A stretch of 64,000 nt of DNA from Ancalomicrobiaceae bacterium S20 (GTDB lineage Bacteria; Pseudomonadota; Alphaproteobacteria; Rhizobiales; Ancalomicrobiaceae). The stretch's first letter is position 1. Every line of letters begins with the position of its first letter. The position numbers were made by a program, and so were the translations under genes. Of the stretch, positions 35,877 to 45,215 are shown piece by piece. The DNA lies in NCBI GenBank assembly GCA_040269895.1, contig CP158568.1, positions 1,892,716 through 1,956,715 of the forward strand, read 5' to 3'. The notes below the pieces were generated by a model. It was given only the letters and a program-made list of their open reading frames with translations, searched no databases and was not told the origin of the DNA.

Positions 35877-38246
35877 TCGCGGTTCAAGCGCGCCGCAGGC
35901 CGAAGGGGCCGCGGCGGGCGCGGCAGGCCGGGCGCGCTCGCTCGTGCTGCTCGTGATCACGGTCCTGTTCCTGGCCGCGGCCTGGACCTACGTTGCCTGG
36001 CCCTGGATCTCCGGCCGCTTCACGGTGCCGTGGGACGCCAAGGCGCATTTCCAGGCGCAACTCGACTTCCTCGCCGACTCGATCCATCGCGGCGAGAGCT
36101 TCCTCTGGAACCCCTACATCTTCGCCGGCTGGCCGCAGATCGCCGACCCGCAGTCGCTGATCTTCGTGCCGGCCTTCATGGTGCTGTCGCTGATCGACGC
36201 GGCGCCGAGCTTCGTGGCGATGGACGCGACCGTCTATGTCGCGCTCGGCCTCGGCGGCCTCGCGCTGCTCGGCTATTTCCGCGATCGCGGCTGGGCCACG
36301 GCGGCCGGTGCCGTGGCGGCGTTGTCGTTCACCTTCGGCGGCGCGGCCGCTTGGCGCGTGCAGCACACCGGGCAGGTGATGAGCCTCGCGCTGCTGCCGA
36401 TCGTGTTGTTCTTCCTCGCCCGCGCGATCGAGCGCCGGTCCTTTGTCAATGGCATCCTCGCCGGCGTCGCCGCTGCCTTCATGGCTGCCGGCCGCGACCA
36501 GATCGCGCTGCTCGGCCTCTATATGCTGGCCGCCTATGCGCTGGTGGAATTGTTCGGCGCGCCGGGCCGCGTCAGCCGGCTCAAGGGGCGCTGCCGCCGC
36601 TCGTCGCCGGCGGTGTCGCCGCGCTGCTCGTCGTGGCCGTGCCCGTGGCGCTGTCGGTGATCCTGCTCGGCGAATCGAACCGGCCGGAAATCGACTTCAT
36701 CGGCGCCGGTCGCGGTTCGCTGCATCCGGCCTCGATGATCACCGCGGCGATCTCCGACCTGTTCGGTCAAGGTGCGCAGGAGGTCGACTACTGGGGCCCG
36801 CCGAGCGAGGCCTTCGGCGTCACCGACATCTATCTCGCCCAAAACATGGGCGCCTTCTATGCCGGCGCGATCCCGATCGCGGCGATCCTGTTCCTCGGCA
36901 TCGTGCGCGGCGAGTTGCTCCGGCGCGAGATCGTGTTCTTCACGATCTTCGGCGTGCTGTTCGTGCTCTATGCCTTCGGCTGGTACACACCGGCGTTCCG
37001 GCTCATGTACGACTTCCTGCCGGGCGTGAAGATCTACCGCCGGCCGGCCGACGCGACCTTCATGATCGGCTTCGCGATCAGCATGCTCGGCGGCTACTGC
37101 GCGCACCGCTGGATTTCCGGCGAGGTCGCGCCGGCGAGCCGCGCGACGCGGGTCGCGCAGTGGATCCTCGCCGCGATCGTGTTCGTCGCGCTGCCGACCG
37201 CCTTCGCGCTGCATGCCGATCGCGTCGCTGTCGCGATCAAGCCGACGCTGGTTGCGATGGGCTTCACGCTGGTCGCGGTCGGGCTGATGATCCTCGGCCG
37301 CCGGCTCGGCTCGCGGCTCGCGGTCGTCACGATCGGCCTGTTCGTCGCCTTCACCGCCGTCGACCTGCACATCAACAACGCGCCGAACGAGTCGACCGCC
37401 TATCCGTCGGAAATGTTCAACGCGATCCGGCAGGACACCGACGATCCGACCATCCGCTTCCTGAAGGAAGCCACCGCCCGCGATCAGAGCCCGACGGTGC
37501 GCGACCGCGTCGAGCTGGTCGGTCTCGGCTTCCACTGGCCGAACGCCAGCATGATCCACCGGCTCGACAACACGCTCGGCTACAACCCGCTGCGGATCAA
37601 GTCCTACGCACAGGCGACCGGCGCCGAGGACCACGTGGCACTGCCGCAGCAGCGCGTGTTCTCGGCCCTGATGCCGAACTACGACTCGCTGCTCGCCGAC
37701 ATGCTCGGCCTGCGCTACATCGCGATCGGCGTTCCGCTTGCGCAGATCGATCCGCAGGCGTCGAGCCGGCAGGTGCACGAGGTCGCGCATTTCGAGGGTT
37801 CGTGGATCTACGAAAACCCGAACACGCTGCCGCGCGTGCTGTTCGTGCCGCAGGCGGCGACGGCCGACTTCGACCAGATCATCAAGACCGGCCAGTGGCC
37901 GGAGGGTTTCGATCCGCGCAAGACGGTTCTGCTCGGCGCCGGCGCGCCGGTCGGCGGTGCCCCGGCGCCCGAGGGCACGGATCTGACCAAGGCCGTGGCG
38001 ATCACCGCCTACCACAACGCCACGGTCGAGATCGCCGTCGATGCGCCGGTCGAAGGCTGGATCGTGCTCAACGACGTCTATCATCGCTGGTGGGGTGCGA
38101 CCGTCGACGGCCGGGACGCACCGATCGAGAAGGCCAACGTCCTGTTCCGGGCGGTCAAGGTGCCGGCCGGCAAGCATACGCTGGTGTTCACCTTCCATCC
38201 GTTCCGCGGCGCGATCGCGGATCTGAAGGCGAAGTACCTGCCCTGA
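35866..38246 (+). pseudogene. YfhO-like GT-C membrane protein, one-base frameshift
   Basis: ATG 35866 opens a large multi-helix protein with the family loop VPWDAKAHFQAQLDF and NPYIFAGWPQIADPQS. The frame breaks at the G run 36585-36588 (RVSRLKG) and continues one frame away as ALPPLVAGGVAALLVV to the stop at 38246. The span of 2381 bases is one short of 794 codons, so one G is probably missing. Restored, it is about 793 residues: about 11-13 helices plus a C-terminal periplasmic domain with VYHRWWGATVDG. In Bacillus, YfhO works with the GT2 CsbB to transfer GlcNAc from the polyprenyl carrier to an envelope polymer; the same pairing occurs here. Confidence 0.82.
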
Positions 38247-38260
38247 CGGCCTGCCCCGCC

Positions 38261-38384
38261 CTAGTGGTCAAAATCTGACGCTTGCATCCTGCAAGCATCA
38301 GATTGATTTGACCACAACGTCAATAAGTTAGTGGTTCGGATTCACGAGACGGATGGGATCCATCCGTCTCGATCGAGCCACTAG
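38261..38384. repeat. palindromic intergenic element (REP/MITE-like)
   Basis: The ends CTAGTGG (38261-38267) and CCACTAG (38378-38384) are inverted. The left arm folds from 38264 to about 38314 (imperfect stem around ATCCT). The right arm is a nested hairpin: 38329-38338 with 38374-38383, and an inner 11-bp stem 38346-38356 with 38360-38370 around GAT. No coding capacity is seen. The architecture suggests a dispersed repeat, but only one copy is in the window. Confidence 0.6.
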
Positions 38385-38467
38385 CGGCGGGGCAAGCCCC
38401 TTTCGCGGCGCAGCAGGGACGGCTAGGGTCGGGTCTTCAGAATCCCCGAGCAGTGCCGCGTGACCCG

Positions 38468-39631
38468 ATGACCGACCTCGCGACCGAGATCCTCGCCAAT
38501 CTCGTCTCCTTCGACACGACCAGCCGCAACTCGAACATTCCGCTGATCGAGTGGGTCGAGGACTATCTCGGGCGCCACGGCACCGCGTCGACGCGGACTT
38601 ACGACCCGACCGGCCGCAAGGCCAATCTCTGGGCGACGATCGGCCCGAAGGACGTCGCCGGCTACGTGCTCTCCGGCCACACCGACGTGGTGCCGGTCGA
38701 CGGTCAGGCCTGGACACGCAATCCGTTCGAGCTGACCGAGGAGAACGGTCGCCTCTATGGCCGCGGCACCACCGACATGAAGGGCTTCCTCGCGGTGTGT
38801 CTCGCCAAGGTGCCGGACATGGTCGCGGCGAAGCTCGCCCGGCCGATCCACCTCTGCTTCAGCCATGACGAGGAAGTCGGCTGCATCGGCGTGCGCTACG
38901 CGCTCGAGAAGATCGACGAACTGGCGCCGGCGACGCCGCTCGGCTGCTTCGTCGGCGAGCCGACCTCGATGCAGGTGGTCGTCGCCCACAAGGGCAAGCA
39001 CAACTACCGCGCCACGGTCACCGGCCGGCCCTGCCACTCGTCGCTGGCGCCGCGCGGCGTCAACGCGATCGACGCGGCAGCCGAACTGATCCTCGCCATC
39101 AAGGCGATCGAGAAGCGGCTCGAGCGCGAGGGACGGCGCGACCCGCTCTATGACATCCAGCATTCGACCGCGCATACCGGCACGATCCAGGGCGGCACGA
39201 TCCTCAACATCGTGCCGGAGGCCTGCAGCTTCGTGTTCGAGTTCCGCATGCTGCCCGGCGACGACCACAAGCCGCTCGAGGACGAGCTCCGCGCCTATGC
39301 CCGCGACGTGATCGAGCCGTGGATGAAGGCGATCGATCCGGCCACCGGCATCGAGATCGAGCTGATCACCGGCATGCCGGGTTTCGACACGGCGCCGGAG
39401 GAGGACGTGGTCGCGCTGTCGAAGCGCTTCGCCGGCCGCAACGACCACGCCAAGGTCGCCTACGGGACCGAGGCGGGCCTGTTCGTCGCGATGGCCGGGA
39501 TTCCGGCGGTGGTGGTCGGCCCCGGCGCGATCGCGCAGGCCCATACGCCCGACGAATGGATCGAAAAGGCCGAGCTCGACCGCTGCGGCACCTTCATCGA
39601 TCACCTGATCCGCCACTGTGAGATCGCCTGA
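38468..39631 (+). CDS. argE: acetylornithine deacetylase ArgE
   Basis: A 387-residue M20-family metalloenzyme from ATG 38468; GTG 38453 is an alternative. Metal and catalytic motifs are VLSGHTDVVPVDG, RGTTDMKGFLA, SHDEEVGC (the catalytic EE) and VGEPTSMQ, with the C-terminal His in IAQAHTPDEWI. The dimerisation lid runs about 180-300. It hydrolyses N-acetylornithine in arginine synthesis in the cytosol. It begins just after the palindromic element. Confidence 0.9.
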   Translation: MTDLATEILANLVSFDTTSRNSNIPLIEWVEDYLGRHGTASTRTYDPTGRKANLWATIGPKDVAGYVLSGHTDVVPVDGQAWTRNPFELTEENGRLYGRGTTDMKGFLAVCLAKVPDMVAAKLARPIHLCFSHDEEVGCIGVRYALEKIDELAPATPLGCFVGEPTSMQVVVAHKGKHNYRATVTGRPCHSSLAPRGVNAIDAAAELILAIKAIEKRLEREGRRDPLYDIQHSTAHTGTIQGGTILNIVPEACSFVFEFRMLPGDDHKPLEDELRAYARDVIEPWMKAIDPATGIEIELITGMPGFDTAPEEDVVALSKRFAGRNDHAKVAYGTEAGLFVAMAGIPAVVVGPGAIAQAHTPDEWIEKAELDRCGTFIDHLIRHCEIA

Positions 39632-39767
39632 TCGCGGCATCGCGGCGGCGGAATGCCGCGCCGTGTCTGTCGGCGGCGGACAATCGGCCGCGGCCGGACC
39701 GTGCTAATCCGCTCTCCCCGAGGCCATCCGGCCCCATCCATCCCTGTCCTGAACGGAGACTTCTTTC

Positions 39768-40307
39768 ATGAGCGACATCTGGTTCCGCACCGGCGAGGCC
39801 ACTGTGCTGGCCGCCGATGGCCAGGTCACGGACGCGATGCCCGAAGTGCTGATCGGTTCGGTCCGCGGTCCGGTCGGCCAGGCCTTCGCCTCGATGATGG
39901 GGCAGGTCCAGGGCCACACCCGCATGTTCGTCGTGCGCGACCTCAACCAGCAGGTCCGCCCGGCGACCATGATGACGACCAAGGCGACGATCCAGTCGCT
40001 CGAATACGTCAACCTGCTCGGCGGCGTCGTGCAGGGCGCGACCGGCGACGCCATCATCGACTGCATCATCGAAGGCATCCTGCCGAAGGACGGCCTCGAC
40101 GATCTGTGCATGATCATCATGGTCTGGCTCGATCCGCGCACCGCGGAAGATCCGAACCTCGACAAGCAAGACCTCTATCGCACCAACTACGAGGCGACCA
40201 AGCTCGCCATCGCGCGCGCGATGAAGAACGAGCCGTCGATCGACACGCTGATCGCCAACCGCAAGACGGTGAAGCACTACGCGCTCGACGGCGTCATCGA
40301 TTACTGA
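39768..40307 (+). CDS. formaldehyde-activating-enzyme (Fae) family protein with altered active site
   Basis: A 179-residue protein aligned to Fae by IGSVRGPVGQAFA, GHTRMFVVRDLNQQVRPATMM, TTKATIQSLEY, ATGDAIIDCIIEGILP and the C-terminal NYEATKLAIARAM. Canonical Fae condenses formaldehyde with tetrahydromethanopterin and uses a His in HIDLIIG; here that segment reads M24-PEVLIG, so the His is replaced by Met. Such Fae-like paralogues (Fae2/Fae3 type) are known with unclear roles. No H4MPT genes are adjacent. A nine-base hairpin (40318-40326 with 40341-40349) follows the stop. Confidence 0.82.
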   Translation: MSDIWFRTGEATVLAADGQVTDAMPEVLIGSVRGPVGQAFASMMGQVQGHTRMFVVRDLNQQVRPATMMTTKATIQSLEYVNLLGGVVQGATGDAIIDCIIEGILPKDGLDDLCMIIMVWLDPRTAEDPNLDKQDLYRTNYEATKLAIARAMKNEPSIDTLIANRKTVKHYALDGVIDY

Positions 40308-40409
40308 AAACTGACAAGCCGGCCGAGGGCGGATATCGCGTCGGCCGGCGCGGTCAATTTGTTGACCTGCCGTAACGTTTCCTTCAGCGCCGACCTATAA
40401 CGTCGTCGC

Positions 40410-41375
40410 ATGGTTTCCGTAGCGACCAAAGCGAGTTCCGACGAGATCCACCTTCTCGTCGGCGCTCTCACCAACATCGACCAGGCCGTCCTGCTCGTGG
40501 ACGGTCAGCATCGGATTGCCTACACCAACCCCCAGTTTTGCGGCCTGTTCAAGCTCCCGCCGGCGCTCGTGCGGCCCGGCAGTACGACCCGCCGTCTGCA
40601 CCGCTATCTGGCCGAGGCCGGGGAATACGGCGACGGCGACCGCGACGAGCTGGTCCGGCAGCGTGAGAGCGTGATCGAGTCGCGCAGTCGATATCGGCTC
40701 GAACGGCTGCGCCCGAACGGCATGTATGTCGAGGTGGTCGGTAATCCGGTTGCGGGATTCGGCTACGTCTTCACCTTCACCGACGTCACCGAGCGCAAGC
40801 TCCGGCAGCTCGATCTAGAGGCGGCGGTGCAGGAGCGGACCGAGGAGTTGCGCCGGGCGAACAGGGAACTGGCGCGGCTCGCCAATCTCGATCCGCTGCT
40901 CGGGATCATCAACCGCCGCGCCTTCATGCAGATCGCCGAGGAGAAATGCCGGGCCGCCCGGGCCTCCGGCCAGCCGCTCGCTGTGCTCATGGTCGACCTC
41001 GACCATTTCAAGTCGATCAACGACCGTTTCGGCCATGCCGGCGGCGACCTCGTGCTGGGTGCCGCGGCGCGCGCGATGCAGGAGGTGATCGGAGCGGACG
41101 ACGTCCTCGCCCGGCACGGCGGCGAGGAGTTCGTGATCCTGCTATCGAACAGCACCGTTGAGAGCGCCGTGGCGACCGCCGAGGCCCTGCGTCGGGCGAT
41201 CGCCGGGATCGAACTCGATCTCGCGGGCCGGTGCGCGCGCATCACCAGCTCGGTCGGCGTGTCGACGGTCGCTTCTTCCGAGCCGACGGTGTCGGTGGCG
41301 ATCGTCCGCGCCGACATGGCGGTCTATTCCGCCAAGGCGGCGGGCCGCGACCGCGTGATCTGCCTGCCCGCCTGA
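40410..41375 (+). CDS. PAS-GGDEF diguanylate cyclase
   Basis: A 321-residue soluble protein. An N-terminal PAS-like domain (about 12-128, ending FTFTDVTERK) is followed by a short coiled coil (about 130-158) and a GGDEF domain with DPLLGIINRRAF, VDLDHFKSINDRFGHAGGD and the intact active loop GGEEF at 237-241. It should make c-di-GMP. The inhibitory-site position is G-A-D-D instead of RxxD, so product inhibition at that site is not expected. It has no membrane helix; the PAS ligand is unknown. It is a single gene. Confidence 0.93.
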   Translation: MVSVATKASSDEIHLLVGALTNIDQAVLLVDGQHRIAYTNPQFCGLFKLPPALVRPGSTTRRLHRYLAEAGEYGDGDRDELVRQRESVIESRSRYRLERLRPNGMYVEVVGNPVAGFGYVFTFTDVTERKLRQLDLEAAVQERTEELRRANRELARLANLDPLLGIINRRAFMQIAEEKCRAARASGQPLAVLMVDLDHFKSINDRFGHAGGDLVLGAAARAMQEVIGADDVLARHGGEEFVILLSNSTVESAVATAEALRRAIAGIELDLAGRCARITSSVGVSTVASSEPTVSVAIVRADMAVYSAKAAGRDRVICLPA

Positions 41376-41433
41376 TCTCGGCACGCGGACGCCGGATCCT
41401 CCGACCGCGGCCTCTTCCTTCATCGCCTTCGGT

Positions 41434-42678
41434 TCAGCGCGTCCCCGTCGCGACACTCGACAGCGATCCGCCGACCTGCTGGATCCGATCTCCGAAACCT
41501 TCGCGCGAGTTGGCATCGACGATCGCCGCCGGCGCCGTGACGATGGCGGCCGCGGTGTTGCCGACCGCGCCGGTGACGCCAGTCACGATCGTGCCGAGCC
41601 GGTCGCCGACACTGGCCTGACCCGTGCCCATCGAGCGGTCGCCCTCGATCATGCCGACGCCGATCGCCTGCACGATCTCCGGGGATTCCGCAAAGCGTCC
41701 ATGGCGCGCCGGATCGGTCGCCTCGACCCCGGTGATGTCGATCGGACGGATGCCTTCCTTGACCAGCTCGGCCATGACCGTCGCGTCGCGCGGATCGGCG
41801 CCGAGCGCGCCGAGCCGGGTGCCGGCGCCCCAGACCTTGGTCGAGAAGCCGAGTGCGCGGTCGTCGCGCGAGATCAGCACGGTGATGGTCGGATGCGGCT
41901 GCGGGATCTCCGCCATCTGCTTGCGGAAGACGTCGGTGTCGAGGTCGGGGGCCGCGAGCACGACGTTCTTCAGCTTCGGCACCAGCCGCTTGTTGCGGAT
42001 CGCCATCTGGCGAAGCGCCTCGACCGCAACCCAGTTGCCCATCGAGTGCGCCACCAGCGTGATCTCGCGGACGCTCGGATTGCGCTGCAGGGCCTGCAGC
42101 CCCTCCTCCAGCATGTCACGCGAGAAATTCGCGCTCTCCCGATCGTAGCCGTAGTCGAGCAGCCGGCCGCGCGACGGCCAGGTGAACAGGATCGGTGCAG
42201 CGACATCGCCTGTATCGTTTGCGAACTGCGCGAAGCGATAGACCGCTTCCTCGAACTTGGTGTTGTAGCCATGCACGAAGACCAACACGCGGCCCTTGTG
42301 CTTGGCGGCGAGCGAGGCGAAGCGCGCCTCGGCCGCCGGGCGGGTCATGTTGGCGACGACATTGGTGGTGACGAAGTCGGTCGCCGGGTTGCCGGGCAAT
42401 TGCTGAGGCCAGTTGACCTCGCCGATCTTGCGGGCACCCTTCGGCGGGATCGAGATCTCGATCTCGGTCAGTTCCACGCCGTGGGCGCGCTCTCCGTTGT
42501 AGAGCTTGGCGCGGTTGTGGTCGCGCAGGCGGTTGGTGACCACGATCATGTCGATGCAGTTCGCCGGGGCGGCGCAGCGCGCCTGCGGCGCCATCACGCC
42601 CTCGGCATGGCCCGCACAGCCCGCGAGACCGAGACCCGCGAACAGCGCCAGATGGCGGATCCGCAACAGTCGGTGCAT
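41434..42678 (-). CDS. alpha/beta-hydrolase lipoprotein (DUF900 family)
   Basis: 414 residues from ATG 42678 (ATG 42705 is possible). The signal peptide ends in a lipobox LGLAGC, indicating a lipid-anchored envelope protein. The DUF900-type hydrolase domain has the strand-turn VLVFVHGYNTKFEEAV, WPSRG and the nucleophile elbow AHSMGNW, then VLAAPDLDTDVF with a candidate Asp and LISRDDRALGFS. The last 70 residues are Ala/Gly/Val-rich and low in complexity. The substrate is unknown; an esterase or lipase-like role is suggested by the fold only. Confidence 0.88.
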   Translation of the reverse strand: MHRLLRIRHLALFAGLGLAGCAGHAEGVMAPQARCAAPANCIDMIVVTNRLRDHNRAKLYNGERAHGVELTEIEISIPPKGARKIGEVNWPQQLPGNPATDFVTTNVVANMTRPAAEARFASLAAKHKGRVLVFVHGYNTKFEEAVYRFAQFANDTGDVAAPILFTWPSRGRLLDYGYDRESANFSRDMLEEGLQALQRNPSVREITLVAHSMGNWVAVEALRQMAIRNKRLVPKLKNVVLAAPDLDTDVFRKQMAEIPQPHPTITVLISRDDRALGFSTKVWGAGTRLGALGADPRDATVMAELVKEGIRPIDITGVEATDPARHGRFAESPEIVQAIGVGMIEGDRSMGTGQASVGDRLGTIVTGVTGAVGNTAAAIVTAPAAIVDANSREGFGDRIQQVGGSLSSVATGTR

Positions 42679-42759
42679 GTATCCACTCCGTTGCCCCGAC
42701 ATCATCCCACGCCCGCGACGTTCGAGGCTCCTCCTTCGTAGAGGCGGAGCATGACACGT

Positions 42760-43026
42760 TCAAGGTTTTGCGCGCGCGGCCCGCAACACGAAGGCGATCA
42801 CCTCGGCCACGGCCCGGTAAAGCTCCTCGGGGATTTCCGCGTCGAGATCGACCGAGCTCAGCGCGGTGGCAAGCAAGGGGTTCTGCTCGATCACCACACC
42901 GCTCGCCGCCGCCTTGTCGAGAATCGCGTCGGCGATCGCGCCGCGCCCCTTGGCGACCACGCGCGGCGCGGCGGGCGCCTCATAGCGGAGCGCGACGGCG
43001 ATGCGGGGCTTGTCTGGCTCGCTCAT
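42760..43026 (-). CDS. FlhB C-terminal-domain-like protein
   Basis: An 88-residue soluble protein equal to the cytoplasmic tail of FlhB/EscU export proteins: IAVALRYEAPAAPRVVAKG, AIADAILDKAAASGVVIEQNP, LLATALSSVDLDAEIPEEL and YRAVAEVIAFV. The membrane half and the autocleavage NPTH motif are absent (NPLL is in a different position). Such free-standing copies pair with FliK-like genes in several bacteria, and a FliK-like gene lies seven bases upstream here. A role in export switching is a family-based guess. Confidence 0.88.
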   Translation of the reverse strand: MSEPDKPRIAVALRYEAPAAPRVVAKGRGAIADAILDKAAASGVVIEQNPLLATALSSVDLDAEIPEELYRAVAEVIAFVLRAARAKP

Positions 43027-43033
43027 CGGCGCC

Positions 43034-44956
43034 TCACAAGCTGAGATCGACGATGCGCGTCGAGGGCTTCACCTCGTCACGCGGCGGCGTGCCGGCGGCG
43101 AGCCGGATCTCGTCGACCGGTAGCGCGGCGGCCTCGAGCGCGCCGCGCAGATCGCCGACCTCGGCGCCGAGCGCTGCGGCGACTTCCGGGCGCTCGGCCC
43201 AGAGGCCGATCGCCAGCCGGCCGCCGGAAAAGCCGATCCGGGCGTGCACCGCGCCGATCGGTTCCATGTCGATCGAGAAGCGGACACGGATGGTCGGCTC
43301 GCCCGGCGCTTCCGGACCGGAACGGCCGCGGCCGTCGCGCTCGACGCGCACCTGCATCATCGCCGTGCCGTCGCGGGCGGCGATCGGCACCTCGAAGGTC
43401 CACTCCCGGCCGGTCTGCCGAACCTGGTCGGCATCGCGCGGCTGGCCGGACAGCTTGGCCGGATCGATCGAGGCATATTGTTCGAGGACGATCCGCTGGA
43501 CCGCGCTCTCGGCCGCCTCGGCCGCATGGGCGCCGAGGCGCTTCGGATCGGCGGTGATGGCCGGGTCGAGCGCTGCCGGCGGCTGACCGTGCAGCGGCTG
43601 GCCGCGCCGGGGCGCCTCGGCACGCGCGGCGCCCGGACCGGCCGGGTCGTCGTTCGCCGGGCGACCGCCGGCCGCGTTCGGGTCGAGGCCGGCCTTGGCA
43701 GCACCGTCGTCGCCGCTGCCGAGGAGCGCGGCCGGATCGAGCCCTCGCCCGGCAGCGCCGGGCTGCCCGGCCGCCGGCACAATGCCGGGCGACGTTGCGG
43801 CCAGAGGTGCGCCATCGAGATCGATCGGTTGGGCCGCGCCAGCGCCAACAGCGGCTGGAGCGACGTTGCTCGACTGCGCACCGGCAGGAACAACGCCGCC
43901 GGACTGACCGGGGCTGCGACCGGCGGCACCGAGCGCCGCATCGGTGGCGGCACCGGGAGATGCGGTTCCGGCAGCCGGCTGGGGCGCGCCCGCGAGCGCG
44001 GCGAGGCCCGGCCGGCGCGCTCCGGCATAGGCCGCCGCGGCTGCGGCGGCCCGCAGATCCGCCGGCGATTGCGGTGCATTTTCGGCGGCGGGCTGGGTCG
44101 CCGCCGACGCGGCTGTCTTGTCGGCGGCCGCAACCCCGTTGCCCGCCCCAACGACCGCCGCGCTGCTCCCCGATCCGGCACCGCCGCCTGCAACAGACAC
44201 AGCGGCCCCGGCACCGGCACCGGCCGATGCGCCGGCCGTCGGCCCCGCGCCACCGACGGCGGCCCGGCCGATCCAGGCTTCAATGGCCGTTTTCAATCCC
44301 GCGAAGGCGGCCTTGAGATCCTGTGTGGTCGCCGGGGCGGACGCGCCATCGGCGAGCTTGGCCTCCAGGAACACGCCCGAGTTCAGGAAGGCGCTGCGCA
44401 CGGTGGCGGCGTCGATCTTGCCGTCGCCGAGACGCGTACCGACAATGCGGGCGGCCAGCGCCCGGACCGCGTCGGGCACCCCGGCGCCCTTCGCCTGCGC
44501 CAGGGCCTGCGCCGCGGCGAAGGCGGGCGCCAGACTGTCCTGCCGGGCGGCCGCGCGACCGACCGCATCGGCCAGTGCCGCGCCGAGGTCGGCCGCCGTC
44601 GGCCCGGCGGCTACCGGCTTGTCGCCGGCGGACGGCGCCAGGATGGTCAGCACCGGCAGACCACCCTCGTCAGATGCGCCGACCGACAGCCGCAAGGTAT
44701 CGCCGGGTGCGAGCGCCGCGCCCGTTGCGCCGGTCAGATCGGCGGACAGCGTACCGAAGCGGGTCGCGAGCGTGGCGAGCGCGTTCTCGAGCGCGATGAC
44801 GCGCGCCTCGATCACGCGGCCGGCGGCGAGCGTCGGATTGCCCTCGCCGAGCACCGCGAGCGTGCGCGCGAAGACCGCTTCGACCGGTTCGATGGCCACC
44901 TCAGCCGCTCCCCCTCGCCGAGGGGCGCCGGACGAGCCCGGCGCCACGGATTGCAT
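43034..44956 (-). CDS. FliK-like hook-length control domain protein
   Basis: 640 residues from ATG 44956 (MQSVAPGSSG). The N-terminal third is helical; residues about 240-460 are a low-complexity Ala/Gly/Pro linker. The C-terminal domain (about 505-625) matches the FliK substrate-specificity-switch fold: VPIAARDGTAMMQVRVERD, IRVRFSIDMEPIGAVHARI and LWAERPEVAAALGAEV. The gene is followed by the FlhB-tail-like gene after seven bases. No flagellar structural genes are in the window, so this is an orphan pair. Confidence 0.82.
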   Translation of the reverse strand: MQSVAPGSSGAPRRGGAAEVAIEPVEAVFARTLAVLGEGNPTLAAGRVIEARVIALENALATLATRFGTLSADLTGATGAALAPGDTLRLSVGASDEGGLPVLTILAPSAGDKPVAAGPTAADLGAALADAVGRAAARQDSLAPAFAAAQALAQAKGAGVPDAVRALAARIVGTRLGDGKIDAATVRSAFLNSGVFLEAKLADGASAPATTQDLKAAFAGLKTAIEAWIGRAAVGGAGPTAGASAGAGAGAAVSVAGGGAGSGSSAAVVGAGNGVAAADKTAASAATQPAAENAPQSPADLRAAAAAAAYAGARRPGLAALAGAPQPAAGTASPGAATDAALGAAGRSPGQSGGVVPAGAQSSNVAPAAVGAGAAQPIDLDGAPLAATSPGIVPAAGQPGAAGRGLDPAALLGSGDDGAAKAGLDPNAAGGRPANDDPAGPGAARAEAPRRGQPLHGQPPAALDPAITADPKRLGAHAAEAAESAVQRIVLEQYASIDPAKLSGQPRDADQVRQTGREWTFEVPIAARDGTAMMQVRVERDGRGRSGPEAPGEPTIRVRFSIDMEPIGAVHARIGFSGGRLAIGLWAERPEVAAALGAEVGDLRGALEAAALPVDEIRLAAGTPPRDEVKPSTRIVDLSL

Positions 44957-45215
44957 GAAGTGTAGCCGAGCAAGCGTCGCTTGGAAGGGGCGAGATCGCG
45001 GGATCCCGGCGCCCCCATGCGCGGCCGGGTGCCCTTGCGGAATGCGTTTGCGCAGAAGTCGTGCGCAATGGCTGCACAGAATTCGTGCGCACTGCAAATT
45101 TCGAACGACTTGCTGAACTTTCCACGCCGTTTTTACATTATGTTCGCAGAAGGCGCCTATAGGTGCCGCTGCCGGCCGTCGCCGGCTGCCTTCCCCTTAT
45201 CGAACGAGCGTCGCC
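44957..45215. other. intergenic stretch upstream of the FliK-like gene
   Basis: No established gene. A near-repeat AGAAGTCGTGCGCAATG / AGAATTCGTGCGCACTG occurs around 45054-45094, and the region turns A+T-richer at 45115-45140, which may mark promoters. Nothing firmer can be assigned. Confidence 0.35.

Noticed and set aside
42760-43026. Truncated flhB pseudogene
   Set aside because: It has a proper start and stop, tight spacing to the FliK-like gene, and matches the known free-standing FlhB-tail family.
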